Assembly (NCBI RefSeq): GCF_003586285.1
Contig: NZ_QUBR01000001.1
Span: forward strand, 248,001-312,000
DNA from: Aeromicrobium endophyticum
GTDB lineage: Bacteria > Actinomycetota > Actinomycetes > Propionibacteriales > Nocardioidaceae
DNA: 64,000 nucleotides
Direction of reading: 5' to 3'
Part shown: positions 44,728-53,883 of the stretch, piece after piece
Numbering within the stretch: position 1 is the first letter of the stretch
Layout: each line of letters starts with the position of its first letter
The notes under the pieces: model-generated
Databases searched by the model: none
What the model was told of the DNA's origin: nothing
Seen by the model: the letters and a program-made list of their open reading frames with translations, nothing else
Position numbers and translations under genes: made by a program

Positions 44728-45717
44728 TCAGACGTACGTGTTGAGGTCGTCGGCCAGGCGGTCCATCAGGTCGGCGTAGGCCTGGTAGCTCGGCGGCGCG
44801 ACCGACGTCCACGGGACGTACGCCTTGTTCTTGGCCGCCTCGAGGGTGCCGAAGACCTTCTCGCCCTCGAGCTGCTTGAGCCCCGCCTCGCCAACCCGGT
44901 CGTCGTACAGGAAGATGTCGGCCGGGTACTTGTCGGCCTTCTCCCAGCTGAGGCTCTCGAAGTAGCCGCCCTCGTCGGGGTTGTCGGGCACCGTGATGGG
45001 CAGACCGAGCTCGTCGACCCAGTACGACAGGTCGGGGCTGACCTTGGGGTTCGACACGTAGAACAGGTCGGTCGAGCTCGAGCCCGCGAGGATCGTGCGG
45101 TCGCCGAGCTTCTGCGCGGTCTCCTTGACCCGGCCGGCCGCCGCGTCGAACGCCGCGTGCGAGGCCTTGACCTTGCTCGAGCCGAGGTCGGCGCCGAGGG
45201 CCTTGGCCGCGCGCTCGGTGCCGTCCAGCAGCTCAGGCAGGGTCTTGCCGTCGAAGTCGACCACCAGGATCGGGACGAGCTTCTTGACGGCCTTGGCCGA
45301 CTCCGCGTTGAGGTACCACAGATCGGGCGCCAGGTACTGGCTCGTGATCACGAGATCGGGCTTGAGCGCGGCGACCTTCTCGACGTCGACGTCGCCGTAC
45401 TCGCCTCCGCCCGTGACGTCCTCGACGGAGTCGACGTCGAGGCCGGCGACCTGCGCGGCCTCGCCATCGCCCTTGAGCGGGCCGAACACGCCGACGATCT
45501 TGTCGCCGAGCCCGAGGTCGGTCAGGGCGGCCGCCATGGACGACTGCACGACCAGACGGTCGGGCATCTCGTCGAGCGTGATCTTCGTGCCGAGGTCGTC
45601 GGTGAACGAGAACGCGGCCTTGTCGCCGGCGTCGCCGCCGGAGTCGGACGAGCCGCAGGCAGCAGGGATGAGCAGGGCGACGGCGGCCACGAGGGCAGCG
45701 CCGATACGTCGGTTCAC
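44728..45717 (-). CDS. Iron-siderophore ABC transporter binding lipoprotein, second copy
   Basis: The 329-residue lipoprotein (lipobox LLIPAACGS) has the FecB/FepB type of helical-backbone fold: FTDDLGTKITLDEMPDRLVV, LKPDLVITSQYLAPDLWYLN, LFYVSNPK and AKNKAYVPWTSVAP. It overlaps the stop of the first copy by GTGA and resembles it over its whole length. The pair probably binds two related ferric siderophores, or one delivers to the other. No permease or ATPase gene lies in the operon. Confidence 0.88.
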   Translation of the reverse strand: MNRRIGAALVAAVALLIPAACGSSDSGGDAGDKAAFSFTDDLGTKITLDEMPDRLVVQSSMAAALTDLGLGDKIVGVFGPLKGDGEAAQVAGLDVDSVEDVTGGGEYGDVDVEKVAALKPDLVITSQYLAPDLWYLNAESAKAVKKLVPILVVDFDGKTLPELLDGTERAAKALGADLGSSKVKASHAAFDAAAGRVKETAQKLGDRTILAGSSSTDLFYVSNPKVSPDLSYWVDELGLPITVPDNPDEGGYFESLSWEKADKYPADIFLYDDRVGEAGLKQLEGEKVFGTLEAAKNKAYVPWTSVAPPSYQAYADLMDRLADDLNTYV

Positions 45718-46688
45718 AGATTCTTCTCCAGGTTGTCGGTGAGGGTGTTGATGACGCGGGCGTAGGCGGAGTATCCCGCCGGGGTGACGGCCGCCCACGG
45801 GACGTAGGCGTCGTTCTTGGCGGCCGTGATGGTGCCGAAGACGGGCTGCTTCTTGAGGTCGGCGAGGCCGGCCTCGCCGATGCGGTCGTCCCACAGCGCG
45901 ATGTCGGCGTCGTACGTGTCGGACTTCTCCCAGCTCAGCTCGTCCCAGTAGGAGTCCTTGGCCGGGGTCACCTCCGCCATCGGCAGGCCGATGGACCGGT
46001 AGTACGCGATGTCGGGGAACTGGGCGGGGTCGCCGACGTAGAGCAGGTCGGCGGTGGTCGAGACCGGCAGCACCGTGCGGTCGCCCATCGTCCGACCCAA
46101 GGCGGTCAACCGGGCGCTCGCGTCGGCGAACTGCTGGCGCGCCGTCACGGCCTTCGCGGACTCGAGGTCGGCGCCGAGTCGTCCGGCGACCTTCTCGACG
46201 GCGTCGAGCGTCTGGACGAGGTCGAGCCCCTGGTAGTTGATCGCCAGGATCGGGGCGACCTTGTCGACCTTCTCGGCGGTGTCGTCGTTCATGTACCAGA
46301 GCTCGGGCTTCTGGTACATGTTGGTGATCACGAGGTCGGGCTCGAGCTCGGCCAGCTTCTCGAGGTCGAGGGTGCCGTACTCGCCGCCGCCCGTCACGTC
46401 CGTCACCGTGGCGGGATCGAGCCCTGCGGCCTGAGGGTCGACCGATCCGTCGGGCAGCTTGAGGGGCCCGAACGTGCCGACGACCTCGACGCCGAGATCG
46501 GCGAGCGCCGCGGCGATCGACGACTGGGCCACCACGCGGGTGGGCGCACTGTCGAGCGAGATCTTCTCGCCGCGTCCGTCGGTGAACGTCCAGGGTCCGC
46601 CGCCGGACGCGTCGGACTCGGACGAGCCACAGGCCGTCAGGACCGCCATGGCGGCGACGGCCGCAAGGGCACCTACGAGCTTTCGCAT
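45714..46688 (-). CDS. Iron-siderophore ABC transporter binding lipoprotein, first copy
   Basis: The 324-residue lipoprotein (lipobox MAVLTACGS) is colinear with the next gene: WTFTDGRGEKISLDSAPTRVVAQSSIAAALADLGV, LEPDLVITNMYQKPELWYMN and AAKNDAYVPWAAVTPAGYSAY. It is the first gene of a three-gene operon ending in the siderophore reductase. Its ATG lies 14 bp from a strong DtxR/IdeR-type box, so it should be induced by iron limitation. Confidence 0.9.
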   Translation of the reverse strand: MRKLVGALAAVAAMAVLTACGSSESDASGGGPWTFTDGRGEKISLDSAPTRVVAQSSIAAALADLGVEVVGTFGPLKLPDGSVDPQAAGLDPATVTDVTGGGEYGTLDLEKLAELEPDLVITNMYQKPELWYMNDDTAEKVDKVAPILAINYQGLDLVQTLDAVEKVAGRLGADLESAKAVTARQQFADASARLTALGRTMGDRTVLPVSTTADLLYVGDPAQFPDIAYYRSIGLPMAEVTPAKDSYWDELSWEKSDTYDADIALWDDRIGEAGLADLKKQPVFGTITAAKNDAYVPWAAVTPAGYSAYARVINTLTDNLEKNL

Positions 46689-46702
46689 AAGGTGACCCTA
46701 AC

Positions 46703-46721
46703 GTAGGTCAGGCTAACCTTT
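46703..46721. promoter_or_regulatory. DtxR/IdeR-type iron box of the siderophore operon
   Basis: GTAGGTCAGGCTAACCTTT matches TTAGGTTAGGCTAACCTAA at 15 of 19 positions. It lies 14 bp before the first lipoprotein ATG and overlaps the last codons of the RNB gene. Confidence 0.8.
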
Positions 46722-48122
46722 TTCGTGACCCTTCTCATACGTCAGCTGGATGCTCCGGCGCTCCTCGTCGACGCCCGTCAGCCGCACCGTGACGTGATGC
46801 CCCTCCGGCAGGCCCGCACCCGAGCACCGGGCGACGACCGGAGGCTCCACGAGCATGACCTCGCCGCCGTCGTCGTCCGCGCGCAGGACGATCGCGTCGA
46901 ACGTCTCGCTCACCCGGCCGCCCAGCTGCCAGACCTCGGCGAGGTCGATCGCCGCACGGTCGGCCGCGGACGCCCGACGGTCGGATGCCTGCATCACGTC
47001 GCCCAGCGACGGCAGGGCCTCGCGCACCCAGGCAGGGACCTCGGCCCCGGCACACACCGCGAGGCACACCTGGGTGCCGAAGCGGTCGGCCAGGCGCCTC
47101 AGCGGAGCCGTGACGTGCGCGTACGGTCCACCGATCCCGGCGTGGGTCGGCTGCTCAGGGGGTGCCCCGTCGAAGGCCTCGTAGCCCGCTCCTCGCAGCA
47201 GGCCCGTCGCGTCGCGCATCAGTGCAAGGGAGAGCGGCTGATGGGGATCGAGACCTGCCAGCACCTCGGACGGTGTCGCGTCGGGCGGCACCACCACCCC
47301 CAGGGCGCGAGCCGCGTGCAGGAACGCCGCTCGTGCCTCGTCCTCGGCCGGGGGCAGCGTGCGCAGCAGCCCGATGCCGGCGTCGAGCATGAGCTGCGCC
47401 GCCGCCATGCCCGTCAGCAGCGAGATCTCCGCGTTCCACGCGTCGACACCGGTGCGCCGGTGCAGCTGCACGGCCCACCCGTCCGCGGTGCGCACCACCT
47501 CCTGCTCGGGCAGCGCGAGCTCGATCGCCCCCAGCGAGGCCCTCAGCGCCAGGCGCAGGCGACCGAGATCGGCGAGCGGCTCGACCGACGGATGCGGCGA
47601 ACCTGCGTCGAACGATGCCTGCACGCCCTCGTAGTCGAGCCGGGCCACCGACCTGACGAGGCCTCGGCGCACCGAGGCCGCAACCGTCGCGCCCGTCGAG
47701 TCGACCTCGATCGTCCAGACCGCGGCAGGACGGACCTGGTCGGGCAACAGGCTGCACGCCCCCTCCGACATCACGGGTGGGTGCAGCGGCACCCGCCCGT
47801 CGGGCAGGTAGATCGTCTGGCCCCGACGCCGGGCCTCCTGGTCGATCGCACCGCCCGGTGCCACGACCGAGCCCAGGTCGGCGATCGCGTAGTGCACCGT
47901 GAAGCCGTCCCCGACGCGCTCGAGCAGCATGGCCTGGTCGAGGTCGAGCGAGCCCGGTGGATCGATCGTGACGAACGGGATCGCGGTGGCGTCCTCGACG
48001 TCCGGCATCGCTCGGTGGGCGATCTGCTCGGCCTCGGCCAGCACGTCGGGAGGGAACACGTCGGAGTCGTCGGGCGCCGGCAGGTCGAGCTCGGCGCGCA
48101 GGGCCGCGAAGTCGTGGGGCAC
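46713..48122 (-). CDS. RNB-domain ribonuclease (RNase II/R-like), short form
   Basis: The 469-residue protein has the RNB core: IPFVTIDPPGSLDLDQAM, YAIADLGSVVAPGG, HPPVMSEGACSLLPDQVRPA and GPYAHVTAPLRRLADRFG. N-terminal cold-shock domains and a C-terminal S1 domain are lacking or rudimentary. The Asp cluster reads D...D-L-D-Q, so the fourth Asp of RNase II (TMDIDDAL) is Gln. I choose GTG 48122 over TTG 48131 because TACGTT lies 7 nt before it. It likely degrades small RNA ends; activity should be viewed with care. Confidence 0.85.
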   Translation of the reverse strand: MPHDFAALRAELDLPAPDDSDVFPPDVLAEAEQIAHRAMPDVEDATAIPFVTIDPPGSLDLDQAMLLERVGDGFTVHYAIADLGSVVAPGGAIDQEARRRGQTIYLPDGRVPLHPPVMSEGACSLLPDQVRPAAVWTIEVDSTGATVAASVRRGLVRSVARLDYEGVQASFDAGSPHPSVEPLADLGRLRLALRASLGAIELALPEQEVVRTADGWAVQLHRRTGVDAWNAEISLLTGMAAAQLMLDAGIGLLRTLPPAEDEARAAFLHAARALGVVVPPDATPSEVLAGLDPHQPLSLALMRDATGLLRGAGYEAFDGAPPEQPTHAGIGGPYAHVTAPLRRLADRFGTQVCLAVCAGAEVPAWVREALPSLGDVMQASDRRASAADRAAIDLAEVWQLGGRVSETFDAIVLRADDDGGEVMLVEPPVVARCSGAGLPEGHHVTVRLTGVDEERRSIQLTYEKGHEKG

Positions 48123-48129
48123 GTCGTGC

Positions 48130-48135
48130 AACGTA
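48130..48135 (-). promoter_or_regulatory. Candidate -10 hexamer of the RNB gene
   Basis: TACGTT on the minus strand overlaps the alternative TTG start (48129-48131) and lies 7 nt before GTG 48122. Confidence 0.5.
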
Positions 48136-48189
48136 CCCCGGCCGGCGCTCCCCCGCCGTGCGTCGCTCGAGCCGAGCCCGGGACGACGA

Positions 48190-48219
48190 AGCGGGCCCCA
48201 CCCGGAGGTGGGACCCGCT
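48190..48219 (-). terminator. Terminator hairpin after groEL
   Basis: AGCGGGCCCCACC (48190-48202) and GGTGGGACCCGCT (48207-48219) pair with one mismatch around a CGGA tetraloop, 32 bp past the groEL stop. Confidence 0.78.
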
Positions 48220-48251
48220 ACGGTCGTGCGCTGATCAGCGGTCGGGCTGGA

Positions 48252-49874
<1,623 letters not shown>

Positions 49875-49920
49875 TCAATGGGTGCACAGAGTCAGATAAG
49901 TGCTGCGGGGGAGCGTGAGA

Positions 49921-49953
49921 GCCCCGGCGCCCCGACGAAGGGGGCACCGGGGC
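49921..49953 (-). terminator. Hairpin between groES and groEL (attenuator or processing site)
   Basis: GCCCCGGCGCCCC (49921-49933) pairs with GGGGCACCGGGGC (49941-49953) with one mismatch and a 7-nt loop, beginning 7 bp after the groES stop. It could stop part of the transcripts or protect the groES 3' end. Confidence 0.7.
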
Positions 49954-49959
49954 GTCAGA

Positions 49960-50253
49960 TCACGAAACGACAGCGAGGACGTCGCGCGCGGAGAGGATGA
50001 GGTACTCCTCGCCCGCGTACTTGACCTCGGTGCCGCCGTACTTGCTGAAGATGACCTTGTCGCCCTCGGCGACGTCCAGGGGGACGCGGTTGCCGTTGTC
50101 GTCGACCCGACCGGGGCCCACGGACACGACGATGCCCTCCTGCGGCTTCTCCTTGGCGGTGTCCGGGATGACGAGTCCGGACGCAGTGGTCTGCTCTGCT
50201 TCGACGACCTGGATGACCAGGCGGTCTTCGAGCGGCTTGATGGTGACCGACAC
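49960..50253 (-). CDS. groES: Co-chaperonin GroES
   Basis: The 97-residue 10-kDa lid of the GroEL chamber has [36 protein letters not shown] (mobile loop) and [28 protein letters not shown] 50253 has AAGGGGAGG about 8 nt upstream. It is the first gene of groES-groEL under a CIRCE element. Confidence 0.97.
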   Translation of the reverse strand: MSVTIKPLEDRLVIQVVEAEQTTASGLVIPDTAKEKPQEGIVVSVGPGRVDDNGNRVPLDVAEGDKVIFSKYGGTEVKYAGEEYLILSARDVLAVVS

Positions 50254-50331
50254 GTGTCGACCTCCCCTTTCAACGGGTGAACGTTGGACGGTGGTGAGGA
50301 CGCCGTCGCGGGGGTCGTTCTCACCGGATTT

Positions 50332-50358
50332 TTAGCACTCTCAGGAGGAGAGTGCCAA
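50332..50358. promoter_or_regulatory. CIRCE operator (HrcA site) of groESL
   Basis: TTAGCACTC - 9 nt - GAGTGCCAA agrees with the CIRCE consensus TTAGCACTC-N9-GAGTGCTAA at 17 of 18 arm positions. On the minus strand TTGGCA (50353-50358) may serve as the -35 with TAAAAA about 18 bp on as -10. A further half-site TGGCACTC lies at 50379-50386. Confidence 0.92.
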
Positions 50359-50442
50359 TACGAAACGTAGCACGAGGCTGGCACTCGGCCCAAGGGACTG
50401 CCAGAGGTTTCGCGCTCGGCGAACGCCCTGCGGGCGACACGG

Positions 50443-50448
50443 CAGACT
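50443..50448 (+). promoter_or_regulatory. Candidate -10 hexamer of the methyltransferase gene
   Basis: CAGACT lies 7 nt before ATG 50456, a C-for-T variant of the hexamer seen at other genes here. Confidence 0.4.
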
Positions 50449-50455
50449 TCTCCCC

Positions 50456-51610
50456 ATGGACCTGGCGACGTTCGAGCGACTGCTGGCACCCGAGGGACAG
50501 GAGCTGCTGTCCGAGGTGGCGGCCCGGGCAGGCGTCGAGAGCGACCTCGGGCTCGGCACCCGGCTGCGCAAGAAGCACGCGCCCGACCTCGTCGCCGCCG
50601 CCGTCACGCAGAACCACCTGCGGGGCAAGGCAGCCGCCAAGTTCGGCGACGACGCGCCCCGCCTGTACTTCACGCACGACTCCCTCGAGCAGTCCACGCG
50701 GATGCGGGTCGCGACCCACCGCGCGTCGCGGCTGGCGGCGAGCGGCGCGACGTCCGTGGTCGACCTCGGCTGCGGCATCGGCGGCGACCTGGTGGCCATG
50801 GCACGGGCGGGTCTGGCCGTGCGCGGGGTCGAGCGCGACCCCGTCCGCGCGGCGGTCGCCGCGGCCAACCTGCGCGCCCTCGGTCTGGCCGGCGAGGTGC
50901 TCTGCGCCGATGCGCAGGAGGTGACGGTGGGCGACGACGAGGTCGTCTTCGTCGACCCCGCACGCCGCGACGCCCGCGGACGGACGTTCTCGACCGCCGA
51001 CCTGCAGCCGCCCTGGGACTGGGTGTGCCGGCTGCTCACGGGTCGAGCCGTCGCCAAGGTCATGCCCGGCCTGGCCCACGACGCGGTGCCGGACGGTGTC
51101 GAGGCCGAGTGGGTCAGCGACGGCGGCGACCTGGTCGAGGCCTGCCTGTGGGGCGTCCCCTTCGCCTCGACGAACCGCCGCGCGACGGTCCTGCCGTCCG
51201 GTGAGGGGCTGGTCGCCCAGGGGCACTCCCCCGACGTCGCGGACGTCGGCGCCTTCCTCTACGAGCCCGACGACGCCGTCATCCGTGCCGGCCTGGTCGG
51301 CGAGCTCGCGGCCACGATCGGCGGCTGGCTGCCCGACTCGCACATCGCCTACGTCGGCTCCGACCGGGCCGAGGCCACGCCGCTGGCCCGGGGCTTCCGC
51401 GTCGTCGACGAGCTGCCGTTCCGCGAGAAGCCTCTCAAGGCCGCGCTCCAGGCCCGCGACGTCGGCACCCTGACCATCAAGAAGCGCGGCGTCGACATCG
51501 TGCCCGAGGAGGTCGTGCGTCGCATGAAGCTGAAGGGCCGGCAGAAGGCGCTGGTGATCATGACCCGGGTGCAGGGCCAGGGCCGGGCCTTCCTCGTCGA
51601 GCGCCTCTGA
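50456..51610 (+). CDS. Class I SAM-dependent methyltransferase with THUMP-like C-terminal region
   Basis: The 384-residue protein has SAM motif VVDLGCGIGGDLVAMA (about 102-117), acidic VRGVERDP, and VVFVDPARRDARGRTF, a DPAR motif resembling the DPPY-type catalytic loop of RNA methyltransferases. The C-terminus (DVGTLTIKKRGVDIVPEEVVRRMKLKG) is the THUMP-like segment seen in actinobacterial members. An RNA or tRNA substrate is plausible but unproved. It diverges from groES and is followed by pxpA after 21 bp. Confidence 0.83.
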   Translation: MDLATFERLLAPEGQELLSEVAARAGVESDLGLGTRLRKKHAPDLVAAAVTQNHLRGKAAAKFGDDAPRLYFTHDSLEQSTRMRVATHRASRLAASGATSVVDLGCGIGGDLVAMARAGLAVRGVERDPVRAAVAAANLRALGLAGEVLCADAQEVTVGDDEVVFVDPARRDARGRTFSTADLQPPWDWVCRLLTGRAVAKVMPGLAHDAVPDGVEAEWVSDGGDLVEACLWGVPFASTNRRATVLPSGEGLVAQGHSPDVADVGAFLYEPDDAVIRAGLVGELAATIGGWLPDSHIAYVGSDRAEATPLARGFRVVDELPFREKPLKAALQARDVGTLTIKKRGVDIVPEEVVRRMKLKGRQKALVIMTRVQGQGRAFLVERL

Positions 51611-51619
51611 CCGTCGCCC

Positions 51620-51625
51620 TAGGGT
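51620..51625 (+). promoter_or_regulatory. Candidate -10 hexamer of pxpABC
   Basis: TAGGGT, then GGGCTC, then ATG 51632, located in the 21-bp gap behind the methyltransferase gene. Confidence 0.55.
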
Positions 51626-51631
51626 GGGCTC

Positions 51632-52345
51632 ATGCGTGTCGACCTCAACGCCGACCTCGGCGAGTCGTGGGATCGCTGGCGCTCGGGCGACGACGTGCTC
51701 CTGCTCGACGTCGTCACCTCGGCCAACGTCTGCTGCGGCGCCTACGCCGGCGACGCCGAGCTGATGCGGCGCACGTGCGAGGCCGCGGTCGAGCGCGGCG
51801 TCGCGATCGGCGCCCAGGTCGGCTACCGGGACCGCGAGGGGTTCGGACGCGTGTTCGTCGACCTGGCCCCCGCCGACCTGACGCACGAGGTGGTCCACCA
51901 GGTGCGCGCCCTCGACGAGGCGGCCCACGAGGTCGGCGGCGAGGTCACCTACGTCAAGCCGCACGGCGCGCTCTACAACGCGATCGTCCACCACGAGGCG
52001 CAGGCCGCGGCGGTCGTCGAGGCGCTGCGTGTGCTGGACCGTCCGCTGCCGCTGCTCGGCCTGCCGGGGTCGCGGGTGCTCGACCTCGCGGACGACGCCG
52101 GGCTGCCGACCGTCCGCGAGGGATTCGCCGATCGTGCGTACACGCCCCAGGGGCGGCTCGTGCCGCGCACCGAGGCCGGCGCCGTGCTGCACGAGCCGTC
52201 CGAGGTCGCCGCCCAGGCCGTTCGTCTGCTGGGCCAGGTCGACTCGATCTGCGTGCACAGTGACTCCCCCGGCGCCCTCGGCCTCGCGCGGGCCGTGCGC
52301 GCGGCCCTGGCGCAGGCCGGCGCGTCGCTGGCGAGCACGGCGTGA
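51632..52345 (+). CDS. pxpA: 5-oxoprolinase subunit A (LamB/YcsF family)
   Basis: The 237-residue protein starts VDLNADLGESWDRW and has SANVCCGAYAGD, GAQVGYRDREGFGR, VKPHGALYN and FADRAYTPQGRLVPR, the family blocks in order. PxpABC opens 5-oxoproline (pyroglutamate) to glutamate with ATP and removes a toxic by-product of glutamine and glutathione chemistry. The stop overlaps the pxpB start by GTGA. Confidence 0.93.
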   Translation: MRVDLNADLGESWDRWRSGDDVLLLDVVTSANVCCGAYAGDAELMRRTCEAAVERGVAIGAQVGYRDREGFGRVFVDLAPADLTHEVVHQVRALDEAAHEVGGEVTYVKPHGALYNAIVHHEAQAAAVVEALRVLDRPLPLLGLPGSRVLDLADDAGLPTVREGFADRAYTPQGRLVPRTEAGAVLHEPSEVAAQAVRLLGQVDSICVHSDSPGALGLARAVRAALAQAGASLASTA

Positions 52346-52935
52346 ACATCCTTCCCTGCGGCGATCGCGCCGTGCTGATCGAGTGCGACACCCTGCACGA
52401 GGCGCAGACGTGGTTCGCAGCGCTGCGCGAGCACGCCGAGGTCGTTCTGGGGGCTCGCACCGTGCTGGTGCGAGGCGACCTGCGAGCCTCTCGCGAGCTG
52501 ATCGCCCGCACCGATCCGTCCACGTCCGCGGTCGAGGCCGGCCCCGTCGTCGAGATCCCCGTGACGTACGACGGAGCCGATCTCGCGGAGGTGGCCGGGC
52601 TCACCGGGATGTCGGCGGCCGACGTCGTCGCGGCGCACACGGGCACGGCCTGGACCGTCGCGTTCGGCGGGTTCGCACCCGGCTTCTCGTACCTCGTCGG
52701 CGGGGACCCTCGGCTCCACGTGCCACGCCGGTCGTCGCCGCGCACCCGCGTGCCGGCCGGGTCGGTCGGGCTCGCGGGCGAGTTCAGCGGCGTCTACCCC
52801 CGCGAGTCGCCGGGAGGCTGGCAGCTCATCGGCCGGACGACCCTGCCGACGTGGGACATCGACCGCGAGCCGCCCGCCCTGCTCGTCGCCGGGACGACCG
52901 TCCGCTTCGTGGCGGACCGCGAGGTGGACCCATGA
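52342..52935 (+). CDS. pxpB: 5-oxoprolinase subunit B (KipI family)
   Basis: The 197-residue protein has ILPCGDRAVLIEC at the start, VTYDGADLAEVAGLTGMSAADVVAAHTG, the hallmark AFGGFAPGFSYLVGGD and VPAGSVGLAGEFSGVYPRESPGGWQLIGRT. Start GTG overlaps pxpA and the stop overlaps the ATG of pxpC, so the three subunits are made together. KipI of Bacillus is the family name-giver, but the operon context makes the oxoprolinase role clear. Confidence 0.92.
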   Translation: MNILPCGDRAVLIECDTLHEAQTWFAALREHAEVVLGARTVLVRGDLRASRELIARTDPSTSAVEAGPVVEIPVTYDGADLAEVAGLTGMSAADVVAAHTGTAWTVAFGGFAPGFSYLVGGDPRLHVPRRSSPRTRVPAGSVGLAGEFSGVYPRESPGGWQLIGRTTLPTWDIDREPPALLVAGTTVRFVADREVDP

Positions 52936-53780
52936 CCTTCGCCGTCGAGAGCGCGGGCCTCGGCTCGACCCTGCAGGACCGCGGACGACCCGGCAGCGGC
53001 CACCTCGGCGTCGGCCCGTCGGGCGCGTTCGACCGCGATGCGCTCCGGCAGGTCAACGCACTGCTGGGCAACGCACCGGGCGACGCGGCGGTCGAGACGT
53101 ACGGTGGCCTGACACTGCTGGCCGGTGCGCCGCACGTCATCGCCGTGACGGGTGCCGTCGGTCCCGTGCTGCTCGACGGACGACCGGTGCCGCACGGCCG
53201 GGCCGTGCCCGTCGCGGCGGGTCAGCGGCTCGCCGTCGGGCTGCCCACGACGGGCATGCGCGTCTACCTGGGCGTGTCGGGGGGATTCGCCGCCCGTGCC
53301 GAGCTGGGATCGATGTCGTCCGACACGCTCAGCGGCCTGGGACCGCCGCGACTCGTCGCCGGTCAGACCGTGACGACCGGTGCCCGCCGCACGATCCCCG
53401 CGCTCGACGACGTCCCCCCGCTCATCCGATCGGGCGGTGTCGACGTCGACGTGGTGCTTGGCCCCCGCGACGACTGGTTCACCGTCGAGGCCGTCCGCCG
53501 GCTGCTCGAGACGGCGTGGACGCTCTCGGCTGCCTCCGACCGCATCGGCCTACGGCTCGACGGCCGCAGGCTCGACCGCAGCGTCCTCGCCGAGCTGCCC
53601 AGCGAGCCGGTCGTGCGCGGCAGCATCCAGGTCACGACGGCAGGCCAGCCCGTCGTCTTCGGACCCGACCATCCCGTGACCGGGGGCTATCCCGTCATCG
53701 CCGTCGTCGTCGACTCCCACACCGACCGGCTGGCGCAGGTCCGGCCCGGCGACTCCGTGCGGCTGCACCGACGCGCCTGA
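52932..53780 (+). CDS. pxpC: 5-oxoprolinase subunit C (KipA family, biotin-dependent-carboxylase-like)
   Basis: The 282-residue protein has VESAGLGSTLQDRGRPGSGHLGVGPSGAFDR, VYLGVSGGFAARAELGSMSSDTLSGLG, SDRIGLRLDGRRL and a final VTGGYPVIAVVVDSHTDRLAQVRPGDSVRL. It forms the PxpBC complex that carries out the ATP-dependent hydrolysis. ATG 52932 shares ATGA with the end of pxpB. It converges with the GH3 gene across a repeat-filled gap. Confidence 0.92.
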   Translation: MTFAVESAGLGSTLQDRGRPGSGHLGVGPSGAFDRDALRQVNALLGNAPGDAAVETYGGLTLLAGAPHVIAVTGAVGPVLLDGRPVPHGRAVPVAAGQRLAVGLPTTGMRVYLGVSGGFAARAELGSMSSDTLSGLGPPRLVAGQTVTTGARRTIPALDDVPPLIRSGGVDVDVVLGPRDDWFTVEAVRRLLETAWTLSAASDRIGLRLDGRRLDRSVLAELPSEPVVRGSIQVTTAGQPVVFGPDHPVTGGYPVIAVVVDSHTDRLAQVRPGDSVRLHRRA

Positions 53781-53796
53781 CCCTCACGCACACCAC

Positions 53797-53875
53797 GCGA
53801 GTGGCGCGAACCCCTCCCCGAGTGGCGCAGATCGGCGGGACACGCCGTCTCAGAATCGCGAGACTGCGCCACTCG
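53797..53875. repeat. Inverted and direct 12-bp repeats at a convergent junction
   Basis: GCGAGTGGCGCG (53797-53808) and CGAGTGGCGCAG (53819-53830) are direct near-copies. CTGCGCCACTCG (53864-53875) is the exact inverse of the second, with an inner stem TCTC/GAGA. The hairpin may terminate pxpC and the GH3 gene and may belong to a dispersed family. Confidence 0.7.
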
Positions 53876-53883
53876 CGGACGGG

